From: Leptospira sp. B5-022 | Lineage (GTDB): Bacteria; Spirochaetota; Leptospiria; Leptospirales; Leptospiraceae | NCBI RefSeq assembly: GCF_000347035.1 | Contig: NZ_ANIJ01000010.1 | Coordinates: forward strand, 1-64,000 | Reading direction: 5' to 3' | DNA: 64,000 nucleotides | Shown: positions 1-9,660 of the stretch, in pieces | Layout of the letters: each line of letters begins with the position of its first letter | Numbering within the stretch: position 1 is the stretch's first letter | Notes under the pieces: generated by a model | Seen by the model: the letters and a program-made list of their open reading frames with translations, nothing else | Databases searched by the model: none | Told to the model about the DNA's origin: nothing | Program-made: the position numbers and the translations under genes

Positions 1-1112
1 CATATGAGCCACACCTTCAAAAAAAATATCAAAATTTAGCCCTTAATACACAGTATTTCACAAAGATAACCAAGAAGATACTCAATGACTTCTACCCAAA
101 GCATTGCCCAACTCCTGAGTGTAACAATAGAATCTTAGATAAAGAAATCAGCACTAGACCAGATCTAATAAGATGTCCTCAATGCAGATATCTAACTTCA
201 AGACTGAGCTACACTCCTCTACATCATTTCAAACTACCAATATGGATGTTCGGATACTTACTTTATGAATCCCTAATCCAATATCCAAAGGTAGTAACAG
301 CAACAGAACTAAGTAAGAGACTAAGGATAGGATATAATGCAGCGAGCTTACTAAAGAGAAGATTCCAACTCTTTGCATCTGACCAAAACCCAAAGTATAA
401 GAAGCTAACATACGATGCTTTAAACGATCAGTTCAAGGACTTCCTACTACCACCAAATGAGAATAGAGATATTACTAAGATCATGGCAAAGAGGCCCTAC
501 GTATGCGTAGACACTGCTGTATTATATTCTGCAGGTGAAAGAGCAAGCCAAGGAAGGAAAAGATATAGTCACAGAGGACAAACCTCTTCTATATATCTTT
601 CAGAAAAGCTTGGTGGGAAACAGATTGGGACCTTAGTTCAAACCATTGCTATCAAGCATGGACCAGTATTCTTCTCTTCTGTTCCAAACCAAAAGGCTGA
701 GACTTTAGGACCTCTTATTAAAGAGCATCTCCCGACCAGCACTCCACTTTTTACAGATCAAGGCTATCCTTGGCTTTGGGGAATATACAGGAATCATAGA
801 TCAGTAAATCACTCTGCGAGATCAAAGGACAATAGGTTTAGATTTGCTCGGAATCGTTGGAGTAAGAATGGAGTCCACAACCAAGTAGCTGAAGGTAATC
901 ATAGAGTTTTAAAGACTGCCTTTGCTTCTTACGGATATATAACTCCAAAGTATTCTCAACTCTACTTGAATGAGTTTAGCTTCATTAAGAATGCTAATGT
1001 ATTCGGATTGGATGTGCTGGTTAGTGGTGGTACTTGTTTGAGTGGGGATCGTTCTCCTTCGGATGAGAAAACGCCCGGGAACGGAGCGGTTGCGATTCGA
1101 AGGAAAGGATAG
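1..1112 (+). mobile_element. IS1595-like insertion sequence, 3' part
   Basis: The left edge of the window cuts through an insertion sequence that consists of one transposase gene. Its left end and left terminal repeat lie outside the window. I could not identify a right terminal inverted repeat or a target-site duplication. The last 60 bases or so (about 1050-1112) are GC-rich, unlike the AT-rich body, and carry a short inverted repeat (TCCTTCG at about 1050, CGAAGGA near 1100), so the true right end may lie before the stop codon. Confidence 0.6.
3..1112 (+). CDS. IS1595/ISXO2-like transposase, 5'-truncated by window
   Basis: DDE transposase that would catalyse movement of the insertion sequence. 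The frame is open from base 3, well upstream of the first in-frame ATG at 246, and the upstream part encodes a zinc-ribbon pattern (CPTPEC, then CPQC) followed by HHFKLPIW, typical of the N-terminus of IS1595-type enzymes. Using the ATG at 246 as residue 1, D89 (CVDTAV), the Asp of FTDQGYPW and the Glu of [10 protein letters not shown] fit the catalytic triad. The C-terminus after the YLNEFSF segment is unusual, since it reads through a GC-rich stretch and stops directly against the convergent gene's stop codon. The element may be intact on the left; that cannot be judged here. Confidence 0.75.
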   Translation, partial: YEPHLQKKYQNLALNTQYFTKITKKILNDFYPKHCPTPECNNRILDKEISTRPDLIRCPQCRYLTSRLSYTPLHHFKLPIWMFGYLLYESLIQYPKVVTATELSKRLRIGYNAASLLKRRFQLFASDQNPKYKKLTYDALNDQFKDFLLPPNENRDITKIMAKRPYVCVDTAVLYSAGERASQGRKRYSHRGQTSSIYLSEKLGGKQIGTLVQTIAIKHGPVFFSSVPNQKAETLGPLIKEHLPTSTPLFTDQGYPWLWGIYRNHRSVNHSARSKDNRFRFARNRWSKNGVHNQVAEGNHRVLKTAFASYGYITPKYSQLYLNEFSFIKNANVFGLDVLVSGGTCLSGDRSPSDEKTPGNGAVAIRRKG

Positions 1113-2390
1113 TTATTCGAACAGTATCCGCATCTTCTTACTGAAGATATAATGTTGTAAAAAGACCATATCATCCGGATTAGAATCGAAAAAATTCACT
1201 CCGAGTTGGAATTTTCCGTCAGCGACCTCCAAGAATCGCACAACCTCTCCCCTTAGGACCAGGTTCCTTTCGGAAATCGGAATAAACATTTTAATAATAT
1301 TATGTTTTTTTAAATAATTAAAAGTCCTTTCATCCTCTATCTCGAACAAGAGACCGTTCATACTGATATCCAAGATACGGGTAACTGCCTCTTCATTTCT
1401 AAAGTTCTCTTGGCGAATATAAACTTTCGTAAGAGCGTAAGTGAGAATATCCCCTAGTTCCTCGATATATAATGCCTGCTGCTGCACGATGGAAAATTTA
1501 TCCATGGCCGTGGAGAACACTTTCACATAACCGATTGGATCATTGAATAAACGGATAGGAGTAACTATATAAGAAATCAAAAAATTTCGGACTTCTTCTT
1601 TCTGAAGCTCTCTGAAAAATTCATCCGCCTTTGCCTGCCCCCTGGTTTGGATCAAACGTAAGTATTCGTCCCGGAAATTATCCAGATACGGATCCTTCTC
1701 CTCCCCTATATAACTTTTAATTAAAGAACAATCCGGAACATAAATTGAACGGTTGTATTGTCTGATAAAATCCCCGAAAAGTCCCCCATCTTTCCCAGGT
1801 CCGAAAAACACGAGCTCATAGTCTTTGGAAATTCCAAGAATATATTCGGTAACCATTAAATTGATCAATTTCAGACTTGGATTATCCTTTTTGATCTCCT
1901 TCATGAGATGGAAAAATCTTTGCTCTACGCTTAGATTTTTTCCGAGCTCTCTTTCTCCACCGCTCAAGGAACGATAAAGGATCACGTAGTTCATAAAAAG
2001 ATCGTCCACTGCCACCCTGAGATTTTTACGGAATGCGGCTGCTTGCAGTTCGGAAGGGATCTTTACCCGGACATGGTCTTCCCAAAAATCCAAAAGAACC
2101 ACTTCGAATTGGTATAATATATTCAAGATTTCGAAACTGATTTTTGCTCTGAGTATTCCTTTTGGCTGAAGATAAGGAACATATAGAACGAGAGTGTCTT
2201 CGCCCACCTCTTCGACAACGGAGGTAAGCTTTTCTCCTTCGTAATCGAAAGGGAATTCCCTTTGGTCCGCTTTTAGACTATAGAATAGGTGTTTAACTAA
2301 ATTGATATCGGAACCGATGATTGTTTCTCCAAACATCGTTTCTAAAATCGTAATCAGTTCCTGGAGTGTATCCGATCGTCCTACAGCCAT
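1113..2390 (-). CDS. PilZ-domain protein, DUF1577-like
   Basis: A 425-residue cytoplasmic protein with no signal peptide or membrane segment. The C-terminal 100 residues resemble a PilZ domain: DISMNG matches the D-x-S-x-x-G half of the cyclic-di-GMP binding signature, and the strand pattern that follows ([18 protein letters not shown]) fits a PilZ barrel. The upstream arginine motif is not canonical (R residues are spaced by four or six, not three), so ligand binding is uncertain. The larger N-terminal part resembles the Leptospira-type DUF1577 family from memory. It is divergent from the gene at 2567 and its 3' end abuts the transposase stop. Probable role: a cyclic-di-GMP effector, inferred. 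Confidence 0.6.
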   Translation of the reverse strand: MAVGRSDTLQELITILETMFGETIIGSDINLVKHLFYSLKADQREFPFDYEGEKLTSVVEEVGEDTLVLYVPYLQPKGILRAKISFEILNILYQFEVVLLDFWEDHVRVKIPSELQAAAFRKNLRVAVDDLFMNYVILYRSLSGGERELGKNLSVEQRFFHLMKEIKKDNPSLKLINLMVTEYILGISKDYELVFFGPGKDGGLFGDFIRQYNRSIYVPDCSLIKSYIGEEKDPYLDNFRDEYLRLIQTRGQAKADEFFRELQKEEVRNFLISYIVTPIRLFNDPIGYVKVFSTAMDKFSIVQQQALYIEELGDILTYALTKVYIRQENFRNEEAVTRILDISMNGLLFEIEDERTFNYLKKHNIIKMFIPISERNLVLRGEVVRFLEVADGKFQLGVNFFDSNPDDMVFLQHYIFSKKMRILFE

Positions 2391-2566
2391 AACGGTATGG
2401 GTAAAATTTTCCCTTATCTTTATTTTCGACTTCGGGACTTTAGGAATCCAGTACTACCGATAGGAATTCGCCACGTTCTTCTTTTTTTCGAAAATGAGAC
2501 ATAGGCGAGTATTTTCCGGAAGGAAATTGTGCGGGGGATTTTTATACTTTTGCCGAAAAATAAAGC

Positions 2567-3094
2567 ATGGCAGAGAACAAGTCCGAACTGAATCCAGAAC
2601 TTTTCGATATGATGCGTCGTGGACAACTTTCCGCGAATAAGATCCTTAACTTGATTTCCCTAAGAGAACTGGTGGATAAATTCGCTTCCAAACCTTTTTT
2701 AGAAGAGGAAAAACTCCAAGAGATCAAAACACGCACGGGAGTGGAACCGGACATTCTTACCTGGGGTGATTATTTCCAGACCGAGATAGCTTCCCGTTAT
2801 TTCGATAAATCTGATTCCGAATTTTCTAAAATAGTGGATACTATTCGATTCGATCTGATCTCCGCTCATCTGATTTTCTCCAATAAACCGGATTATTTCG
2901 TGGACTCTGTCAGAGGCCAGGCGCTTGTTTCTAAATCCATCGATAGTTCTTTCTGGACTTTAGAAGATGAGGAAAATGTTCATTTAGAAATTCTATTGGA
3001 TTATTACGATCAAATGGGTATCGGAGAAAAACCTCTTTCCGTTTCCGATAGAGTCTGGTACGAAAGTTTTGAATTAAAGCAGGAAGCTGTTTAA
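2567..3094 (+). CDS. Conserved-looking hypothetical protein, 175 aa
   Basis: I do not recognise a family. The protein is acidic and probably all-helical, without signal peptide or membrane segment. Its TAA stop shares a base with the ATG of the following crotonase gene (TAATG), so the two are almost certainly co-transcribed and translationally coupled. That arrangement suggests an accessory or partner role to the acyl-CoA enzyme, but nothing in the sequence names it. The 175-base gap upstream is shared with the divergent PilZ gene and should hold both promoters. Confidence 0.6.
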   Translation: MAENKSELNPELFDMMRRGQLSANKILNLISLRELVDKFASKPFLEEEKLQEIKTRTGVEPDILTWGDYFQTEIASRYFDKSDSEFSKIVDTIRFDLISAHLIFSNKPDYFVDSVRGQALVSKSIDSSFWTLEDEENVHLEILLDYYDQMGIGEKPLSVSDRVWYESFELKQEAV

Positions 3095-3882
3095 TGGCAT
3101 TGGTTGATTCAGAAACAGTAGAACTTTCTTCCGAATCAAGAATTGAAATTCTTTATCTGAATAATCCGGAAACTAAAAACTCCATGACCGTCTCAATGGG
3201 TCTGGAGTTCCAAGCTCACATCGAAAAGCTGAAAAAGAACCCGCCTAGAGCGGTTGTCATTACCGGAAAGAACGATATTTTCTCTGCCGGTGGTAATTTC
3301 GAATTATTAAAATCTTTTGCCGAAAAGTCCTTCGAAACGAACAAAAAAGAAATGTTCGAATTTTATAATCTATTCCTAAGCGTTAGGGATCTGAACGTTC
3401 CGGTGATCTGTGCCGCTAATGGTCATGCGATCGGCGCGGGACTTTCCATCACTCTGGCTTGCGATCTACGGGTTTTTGCGAATGAAGGAAAATACCAATT
3501 CAATTTCGTAAAATTGGGAATTCATCCGGGAATGGGATCCAGCTATCTGACGAAAGAATTATTCGGAATGGAAATCGCAAATAGGCTTTTATTCTTAGCG
3601 GAAACAGTAAGCGGCAAAGAAGCTCATTCATTAGGAATTTGTTATGATTCCGTTCCAAAAGCGGAAGTTTTACAAAGAGCTACCGAGATCGCAATCTCGC
3701 TGAGCGAGAGCGCTCCTATGGCGCTTAGCGAATTAAAGAAGAATATTTACGATCGTGAAAAACTGAATGCAGCTCTACGAAAAGAAGCGGAGTCGCAGGC
3801 TCTGAACTTTCTTTCTCAAGACTTTCGAGAAACCATTCGTTCGATTGAAGAAAAGAGAAAGCCGGTTTTTAAAGGACGATAA
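3094..3882 (+). CDS. Enoyl-CoA hydratase/isomerase-family protein
   Basis: Crotonase-fold acyl-CoA enzyme, 262 residues, the usual length. The oxyanion-hole segments are visible ([10 protein letters not shown] and [11 protein letters not shown]), followed by ACDLRVFA and [10 protein letters not shown]. By eye alignment to mitochondrial enoyl-CoA hydratase, both catalytic glutamates are replaced: the first by Ser in GAGLS, the second by Phe in QFNFVKLG. It is therefore unlikely to be a classical hydratase and may be an isomerase, hydrolase or other crotonase-superfamily enzyme. It is coupled to the unknown 175-residue protein upstream. Confidence 0.8.
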   Translation: MALVDSETVELSSESRIEILYLNNPETKNSMTVSMGLEFQAHIEKLKKNPPRAVVITGKNDIFSAGGNFELLKSFAEKSFETNKKEMFEFYNLFLSVRDLNVPVICAANGHAIGAGLSITLACDLRVFANEGKYQFNFVKLGIHPGMGSSYLTKELFGMEIANRLLFLAETVSGKEAHSLGICYDSVPKAEVLQRATEIAISLSESAPMALSELKKNIYDREKLNAALRKEAESQALNFLSQDFRETIRSIEEKRKPVFKGR

Positions 3883-3898
3883 GAGCCTAGCGGCTCTT
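3881..3898. terminator. Short perfect hairpin between convergent genes
   Basis: AAGAGCC and GGCTCTT form a perfect 7-bp stem with a TAGC loop just after the crotonase stop codon. There is no T-run on either side, so it is a weak terminator candidate only. It lies between two convergent genes. Confidence 0.3.
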
Positions 3899-3951
3899 GA
3901 AGCCCGGAACATCATACTTGTCGCAATGACATTGCATTTATAGCCGGACGA

Positions 3952-5208
3952 CTATAAGTTCTTTAATAACGGTTTTAATTCTAAAAGGATCTGTTCTTCC
4001 GGAATGGTAAGATCCAACTTATCCACTTTTTTAGGGATCCTTCCGGAGGAAACATCGTCTCCCAAAGCTTTGATCTTAGCTAAGATCGCCTGATCCGTAC
4101 AATTTGAGATAGAAATGATATTGGGGACTTCCTTCCCCCAGGAGAATTTTAGGCCGGGCGAATCTACAAAGAAAGATTCGGTGATCCCGTCCCCTTCCTT
4201 ATCTATCATAGTATAAACCGTAGAATCTCCGGTAACTACTGTGACTTTCTTTCCTTTTAAAAAACGGTCTACCTTAATCCGGGTATTCGTCATATCCCGG
4301 TTCCAAATATAATAATATAGTTTATCAATTTGAGAATCGATCAATCGGTCCACTGCGGTTTTGAAAAGTTGTCCGTATTTTTTTCCGACCTCTTCCTCTC
4401 CTTTCATAAGACCGTCCACTTCTCTTGGAGTGGTAGAATGTAGATAAAAATCCGGTACTCCGTTGGAATGATTCGTATAGAAGACTTGTTCTTTTCGATC
4501 CCCCGGATAAGGATTCGAATCCGCGGAAGTATTATGCAAAAAACCTAATAGGAATTTTTTCCTTTCTTGGGTTTTGGATCGAACTTCTTCGAATCTTGCT
4601 CTAAGCGAACTTGTTTTGGGGGAATCTTTTCCGTAAATACGTTCGGTCCTTACGTATTCGGCATAGGCGGCCTTCTCCGCCGCGTAAGACTTTAGGAGTT
4701 CATCATCATATTTTAATAGAAGGTCGAATTCCTTATTCTTCTCTTCCGGCTCGGAAGATGTAGCTGCACTCGCGTTCGGCTTGTTTGTTTCAGCCTGGTT
4801 TGGTTCCGTTTTAGAAGAAGGTTTGGTTCTTTCCGATTCCGGTAGTTTATAATATTCCTGTTCCAAATCTTTTAATCTGGTGAATTTATAAATTTTATTT
4901 AAATAATCCTTTTCTTTCTCCTTTATCTGGACTGGATCGTCGAATCCATCCTTCAAAAGTGTAAGTTGTCCTCTATCAATAATGAGTAATGTGGATTCAG
5001 AAGTATCTCGATTCAGGTTTCTTTCCGGAAGGGCCTTTCCTTCCTTGTCCACTAATTGGATATAATGGAATGCGACACGATCCGTGCGGAAATCATTGAT
5101 ATTCATTACATCCGGAGAATTTTGGAGATCCGGAGCTGCTGACAATATAGCACCGCATACGATCATAAGTATAAAAACGATTAAGATTGTTCGTTTGGAC
5201 CCGGACAT
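3952..5208 (-). CDS. Exported hypothetical protein
   Basis: Unknown function. The N-terminus from the chosen ATG (5208) is a textbook export signal: a basic start (SGSKR), a hydrophobic core (TILIVFILMIVCGAIL) and a small-residue end (SAAP). A longer form starting at a TTG at 5241 has an AAAGGG ribosome-binding site at suitable distance and is a real alternative. A low-complexity Lys/Glu/Pro/Ser segment sits around residues 125-160. Near the C-terminus DKEGDGITESF looks like a calcium-loop-type Asp/Gly turn, but I would not call an EF hand on it. It lies downstream of the GerMN-like and amidase genes on the same strand, which suggests an envelope role. Confidence 0.6.
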   Translation of the reverse strand: MSGSKRTILIVFILMIVCGAILSAAPDLQNSPDVMNINDFRTDRVAFHYIQLVDKEGKALPERNLNRDTSESTLLIIDRGQLTLLKDGFDDPVQIKEKEKDYLNKIYKFTRLKDLEQEYYKLPESERTKPSSKTEPNQAETNKPNASAATSSEPEEKNKEFDLLLKYDDELLKSYAAEKAAYAEYVRTERIYGKDSPKTSSLRARFEEVRSKTQERKKFLLGFLHNTSADSNPYPGDRKEQVFYTNHSNGVPDFYLHSTTPREVDGLMKGEEEVGKKYGQLFKTAVDRLIDSQIDKLYYYIWNRDMTNTRIKVDRFLKGKKVTVVTGDSTVYTMIDKEGDGITESFFVDSPGLKFSWGKEVPNIISISNCTDQAILAKIKALGDDVSSGRIPKKVDKLDLTIPEEQILLELKPLLKNL

Positions 5209-5298
5209 GTCTTTAATACTATCGGCTTCGAAAAGGGTCAAAACAACCCTTTGATCCAGTTAATTTCCACGGGAAAACCCCGAATATCGGGGAAAATC

Positions 5299-6057
5299 TT
5301 ACTGTCTTGTATGCGAAGTGGAAAGTAAATAGCTTAAACCGGGCAGATCTCCCGCTTCTCCACCTAACCTGTATTCGATCCGATTTAGATCGGGATAATT
5401 TTCGAATAAGGTCTTTTCCACAGCCAAGAACGCGGAAGACAATAAGACCAATTTTTTACGCTCTATCTCCGCGGACTTTTGTTCTTCCGTCATTTGACTT
5501 GCATACGTATAATCGATACGGAATTTCATATCGGAAAGTAGATTTTCCAATGTGGACTTTCTCAGATCCAAGATCAATACATCTCCTCTTTTCCAGATAG
5601 AGATCACGGAGTCCTGTAGGTTCGGAAGTTTTTTCAAATTCCTAAATTGTGCGGAAGCATTCGGAACGGTAGGGTCGAAATAACTGGATTCCCCAGCCTC
5701 TCCTACTAAGGTTATAACATCGTGCCGGAAATCCTCACCTGTTAAGAGAACTTTTCTTTTTACGGGAAAAACCTCGCCTTCTCCATCCGAACCGTATATT
5801 ACGATTTCCTTTCTATGATCTAGATTAGGTAGATCGTATAAGGTAAATGGAACGAGCAATTTTAACGGGTTTTTTCCGGCGAGAATGAAACCGGTAAGGA
5901 ATAATAATACGATGATCCAAGAATAAGTTAAGAATAAGATCCTTTTGGATTCTTTAGAATCGGCGGCTCTGGTAGCTAACTCGAAAACCCAAACATAGAA
6001 GGTCTCCAAATGAGTAAGAAAGCGATCCCAAATTTCCCTAATCTTTTGCCAGTTCAT
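5299..6057 (-). CDS. Membrane-anchored GerMN-like protein
   Basis: A 252-residue protein with one membrane segment at about residues 42-62 (TYSWIIVLLFLTGFILAG) and a large C-terminal part expected outside the membrane. The C-terminal layout resembles a GerMN domain: an early strand with YGSDGEGEVFPVKR, then ILDLRKSTLENLL, and an end segment with AFLAVEKTLFENYPDLNRI. This is judged by pattern only. The start overlaps the end of the amidase gene by 20 bases, so the two are co-translated. GerMN proteins are often linked to peptidoglycan remodelling, which fits the neighbour. Confidence 0.5.
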   Translation of the reverse strand: MNWQKIREIWDRFLTHLETFYVWVFELATRAADSKESKRILFLTYSWIIVLLFLTGFILAGKNPLKLLVPFTLYDLPNLDHRKEIVIYGSDGEGEVFPVKRKVLLTGEDFRHDVITLVGEAGESSYFDPTVPNASAQFRNLKKLPNLQDSVISIWKRGDVLILDLRKSTLENLLSDMKFRIDYTYASQMTEEQKSAEIERKKLVLLSSAFLAVEKTLFENYPDLNRIEYRLGGEAGDLPGLSYLLSTSHTRQ

Positions 6058-7129
6058 ACGCTCTCACACCTTCTAATATACTTTTGGCCAATTTCACTTG
6101 GTAGGATTTATCGGCCAATACCTCGGACTCTTTGTTATGGGTGAGGTAACCCATTTCGACTAGGATGGCAGGCATCAAACTTCCCCTGAGTACGGAAAAG
6201 TCCGCTTTCTTCACTCCTCTAGACAATATCTTTGGACCAAGGTTTTTTTTCATCTCGGATTCGACACTTCTGGCAAGAAGGCGGCTTCTACTTTGGATCA
6301 TAGACGACATCATTCCGGCCTGGATCTTCCCGTAGGCGGCCCCACCCTTTTTGCCGGAAATCCCGTTTTCGAATAAGGAAACTTCTCTTGCGGTTTCCGT
6401 GCTGGGGGTTTGGGACAAATAATAGACTTCGAATCCGTTCACATCCGAAGAAATAGAAGCATTACAATGCAAACTTACGAATAAAACCGATCCGCCCTTT
6501 TGGATCTCTCGATTTGCGATCTCCGACCTTCTCTCTAATTCGATAAAAGAATCGTTAGACCTGGTTAAGATCACTCGAACTTCCGGATAAACCTTGTTCA
6601 GGAATTTTTTCAGAAACCGGGCCACTTGTAAAGAGACGAACTTCTCCTGGGTCCCTTTATCGGAAGAAGTTCCCGGGTCTTTTCCCCCATGACCCGCATC
6701 CACTATGATCGCGGAAAGTTTTAATCTTTCCGCTTTGGGCAATAGATCGAAAACAAGTTCGCCTTCTTTAAATTCGTAACTCACATCCCCGGGCAATAAT
6801 CGCACAAAAATCGCTTCCACAATATCGGGAGGAAGCAAAAAATCCTTCTCTCTATAAACTACGGGTAAATTCGTTTTTTCTAAACTACCATTGATCGCAT
6901 AGAAAGAGGCTCCTATCCGAAAACGGATTTCGCCTGAAGCATGTGAAATTGAACCTACTAACGTAGCGGATTCGAATTTGGATTGTAGTCCAGGGATCTT
7001 TTTACGGATCTCTTCGAAGGGAACGTATCCGTTCTTGCCGATTGTCTGTATCCTGGACTCGGCAAAAACGGGCGCGCTAAAAAATAAAAAGAATCCTAAC
7101 CCCCAAAGAAGGATTTGATCCTTGTCCAA
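6038..7129 (-). CDS. N-acetylmuramoyl-L-alanine amidase, Amidase_3 type
   Basis: Zinc amidase that cleaves the bond between muramic acid and the stem peptide of peptidoglycan. The catalytic domain fills the C-terminal two thirds: VDAGHGGKDPG supplies the first zinc histidine, QEKFVSL the glutamate ligand, VSLHCNAS the second histidine, and LVEMGYLTH the catalytic glutamate. A signal peptide (LLWGLGFFLFFSAPVFA) exports it to the periplasm. The start is a TTG with a GAAGGG-type ribosome-binding site. Its 5' end lies inside the helicase gene by 34 bases and its 3' end overlaps the GerMN-like gene. The N-terminal 120 residues probably form an AMIN-like or regulatory region. Confidence 0.88.
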   Translation of the reverse strand: MDKDQILLWGLGFFLFFSAPVFAESRIQTIGKNGYVPFEEIRKKIPGLQSKFESATLVGSISHASGEIRFRIGASFYAINGSLEKTNLPVVYREKDFLLPPDIVEAIFVRLLPGDVSYEFKEGELVFDLLPKAERLKLSAIIVDAGHGGKDPGTSSDKGTQEKFVSLQVARFLKKFLNKVYPEVRVILTRSNDSFIELERRSEIANREIQKGGSVLFVSLHCNASISSDVNGFEVYYLSQTPSTETAREVSLFENGISGKKGGAAYGKIQAGMMSSMIQSRSRLLARSVESEMKKNLGPKILSRGVKKADFSVLRGSLMPAILVEMGYLTHNKESEVLADKSYQVKLAKSILEGVRAYELAKD

Positions 7130-8751
7130 ATTGATCCCTTCTTCTTATTTGAGGATTTTTTAGAATCGTTTATATCGAATAGGTTACGTTTGCTCTTATC
7201 GTAATTCGATTTTTGTTTTTTATTCTCGTTACTTGTATGATTCGGAGAATGTTGTTTTTGGAATTCGGGACGTTGTTTTCCTTTTTTAGGATTTTTCCGG
7301 TTTTTGTCCTTACGATCGCCGTTAGCTCCGAATACACTGTCCGCTTTTTGTAAGAATTCCTGAGCCTCTTGGATCGCAGCTTCCGGTCTTTTTTTATGTC
7401 CGCCGCCTTGTCTGCCCGGTTTGGAGTCTCTGTTGAAATCCTTTTTGCGATTTCCAGAGTCTTGGTTCCAGGTCTTCTCCCCTCTTTGGTTCCCGTTGCG
7501 TTGAAATTCCCCTCTTTGTTTTTTAGGGCCTCTATCTTTACCATGGTTTCGATTCCCGTTTCTTTCGACAGGAGCATTATCAAAGGCGTCTCCTCCGACA
7601 AATACTTGGAATTCTCCCACGGGGAACGTGAGCGCTTCTTCATGGACCGGTAGAACTTCTATTTTTTGTTTCAGATATTTTTCTATCTTCTCCAATTCTA
7701 CGTAATCGGATTCGGAGCAGAAGCTGATAGACTTACCCATTCTCCCCGCTCTAGCGGTTCTTCCGATCCTATGAACGTAATTCTCCGTATCTTGAGGGAG
7801 ATCAAAATTGAAAACAACTTCGATATTTTCCACATCGATACCGCGGCTTGCAACGTCCGTTGCCACCATAAACTTGAACTTTCCGGATTTAAAATCCCTC
7901 ATCAGCCTCAGTCTTTTTTTCTGATCCAAGTCGGAAGATATCCCAGTGATAGGTATCCCGAATTTTCTGAGAGAATGTACTATTTTAGGAATATTCACTT
8001 TAAAATTTGTGAATATAATTCCTTGCCCTTCCAATTCTTCGGCAAGAATGGAGTTTACCATATAAGGCAACTTCTCCTCTCTTCCCAAGTGAACCAGTTT
8101 CTGATCGATCCTTTCGGTGATCAATTTATCGGGATTGATCTGGATCTCCACAGGCTCGTTCATAAAACGATATGCGAGGCGCATAACTTCGACGGAAAGT
8201 GTAGCCGAGAATAGTAAGGTTTGTTTTCTATTCTTACATTTATGAAGAAGCCAACGTATATCGTAAATGAAACCCATATCCAACATACGATCCGCTTCAT
8301 CTAAAACGAAAAACTCGACTTTTTCGAGGTCTGCGCTTCCACTTCTCGCTAGATCGATCAATCTTCCGGGAGTCGCAACGATCAAACCGTTGAGTCCGTT
8401 CAGATCCCTGTTCTGGGCTTTATAATCGGTCCCACCGATAATAGGGACCACTCGGTAGTCCGTATATTTCAGTAACTTTTCGGCTTCTTCCGAAATTTGG
8501 ATCACTAACTCTCTAGTTGGAGCAAGGATCAAGGTGCTGATCCCTTGTATTCCTCTTGTCAAAATGGAGTGAATGGTAGGAACCAAGAATGCTACCGTCT
8601 TTCCGGTGCCTGTTTGGGCTAAACCGGTTACGTCCCTGCCTTCCATTCCTGGAGGGATTGCTTTTTCTTGTATTGGAGTGAGCTCGGTAAAACCTGCTTC
8701 TTGGATTGCTTTTTGCAGGTTAGGCTCAAGATTTAATTCTTCGAATTTCAT
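7096..8751 (-). CDS. DEAD-box RNA helicase with basic Asn/Lys-rich tail
   Basis: ATP-dependent RNA helicase, RhlE/DeaD class. Motifs in order: Q motif (FEELNLEPNLQ to TPIQ), motif I AQTGTGKT (residues 45-52), Ia PTREL, Ib TPGR, II DEAD (151-154), III SAT (182-184), and VI HRIGRTARAG. From about residue 375 the protein has a long disordered tail rich in Asn, Lys, Arg and Gly with RG/NG repeats, likely for RNA binding. The tail's low-complexity DNA creates long false open frames on both strands. The start overlaps the methyltransferase stop (ATGA). Confidence 0.93.
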   Translation of the reverse strand: MKFEELNLEPNLQKAIQEAGFTELTPIQEKAIPPGMEGRDVTGLAQTGTGKTVAFLVPTIHSILTRGIQGISTLILAPTRELVIQISEEAEKLLKYTDYRVVPIIGGTDYKAQNRDLNGLNGLIVATPGRLIDLARSGSADLEKVEFFVLDEADRMLDMGFIYDIRWLLHKCKNRKQTLLFSATLSVEVMRLAYRFMNEPVEIQINPDKLITERIDQKLVHLGREEKLPYMVNSILAEELEGQGIIFTNFKVNIPKIVHSLRKFGIPITGISSDLDQKKRLRLMRDFKSGKFKFMVATDVASRGIDVENIEVVFNFDLPQDTENYVHRIGRTARAGRMGKSISFCSESDYVELEKIEKYLKQKIEVLPVHEEALTFPVGEFQVFVGGDAFDNAPVERNGNRNHGKDRGPKKQRGEFQRNGNQRGEKTWNQDSGNRKKDFNRDSKPGRQGGGHKKRPEAAIQEAQEFLQKADSVFGANGDRKDKNRKNPKKGKQRPEFQKQHSPNHTSNENKKQKSNYDKSKRNLFDINDSKKSSNKKKGSIWTRIKSFFGG

Positions 8752-9548
8752 ATTTTTTTAATCGCGATTGAGTGGAATGTGTCGGCGTAGCAGGAGAGGT
8801 TTGCGTAACGAACAAAGAGCCGATGCGTCAGGTATTTGCCTTTCCATCCCTTATCTCTAGTAGGGTGGTATGACATAGGTTTCCTATATACCGTGACGAG
8901 ACCGTACATTTTCAACATTTTTTTCAGAGAATCGGGTGAGTAATCCCAAAAATGGTCCGACGGATGAGTGCGAAACCATTCTTCCGGATTGGTTTGAAAA
9001 GAAGGTCCGTTCAAAGAAGGAAGACCTAAAAATAAGAGGCCACCTGGCTTTAACAATTTATTGATCCTCTCGAAAACAAGCTCCGCATTCGGGAAATGTT
9101 CTATTACAAAAAACGCACAGACTGCATCGAATGTCTTTTCTGGAAAAATTGAATCGTCCAGGAACGAGCCGCAGATCACATCCAAACCTAATTTGTATTT
9201 GGAGTATTTCGCTTCACTTTCCGAAAGTTCCATGCCTGAAACCTTATATCCTTTCTTCTCCGCTTCGGATAAAAAGAAACCGGCAGCAGATCCGATTTCG
9301 AAAAGAGTTTTTCCTTTCGGGTCTTGGAATGCGCTCATCATTTCTAGACGCACCTTTGCTAAATTTCTAAGCTGAGGTTCGTCCTCGTAATAGGTCTTTT
9401 TGTACTGATTCTTGTATTCTTCCTGAAAGTAGGAATCTTCGTAATCCCTTTCCTTTGCCAATTTATAGAAATGGACCCCCGTGCGACGGCATACCATATA
9501 GGCTTCCGGATATTCTGGATGAGGTTCCAATTCGAGTATTGAGGACAT
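8748..9548 (-). CDS. Class I SAM-dependent methyltransferase
   Basis: Methyltransferase of unknown substrate. The SAM-binding fold is clear: motif I FEIGSAAGFF, the acidic residue after beta-2 in VSGMELSE, FDAVCAFFVIEHFPN as motif II/III, and LLKPGGLLFLGLPS. The N-terminal 60 residues precede the fold and contain VCRRTGVHF. Similar proteins often modify polysaccharide or small-molecule substrates, but nothing here decides that. It is first in the run with the helicase, amidase and GerMN-like genes, and the ATGA overlap links it to the helicase. Confidence 0.8.
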   Translation of the reverse strand: MSSILELEPHPEYPEAYMVCRRTGVHFYKLAKERDYEDSYFQEEYKNQYKKTYYEDEPQLRNLAKVRLEMMSAFQDPKGKTLFEIGSAAGFFLSEAEKKGYKVSGMELSESEAKYSKYKLGLDVICGSFLDDSIFPEKTFDAVCAFFVIEHFPNAELVFERINKLLKPGGLLFLGLPSLNGPSFQTNPEEWFRTHPSDHFWDYSPDSLKKMLKMYGLVTVYRKPMSYHPTRDKGWKGKYLTHRLFVRYANLSCYADTFHSIAIKKI

Positions 9549-9660
9549 GCTTGCCTACATGAAGCTTGTCATAAAGTCTCCCTCACGTAAAGGAAAATCC
9601 CCCGGCCCGGAACGAAATACGTGCTTGAAAAAACGAGAAACCATCCAGGAATAGAAGAGA

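Noticed and set aside
7170..7643. A 157-codon frame in the helicase tail
   Set aside because: It lies in another frame over the low-complexity Asn/Lys/Arg-rich tail of the helicase; composition bias explains the open frame.
7666..8214. A 182-codon plus-strand frame opposite the helicase
   Set aside because: It is antisense to the conserved helicase core and has no recognisable features.
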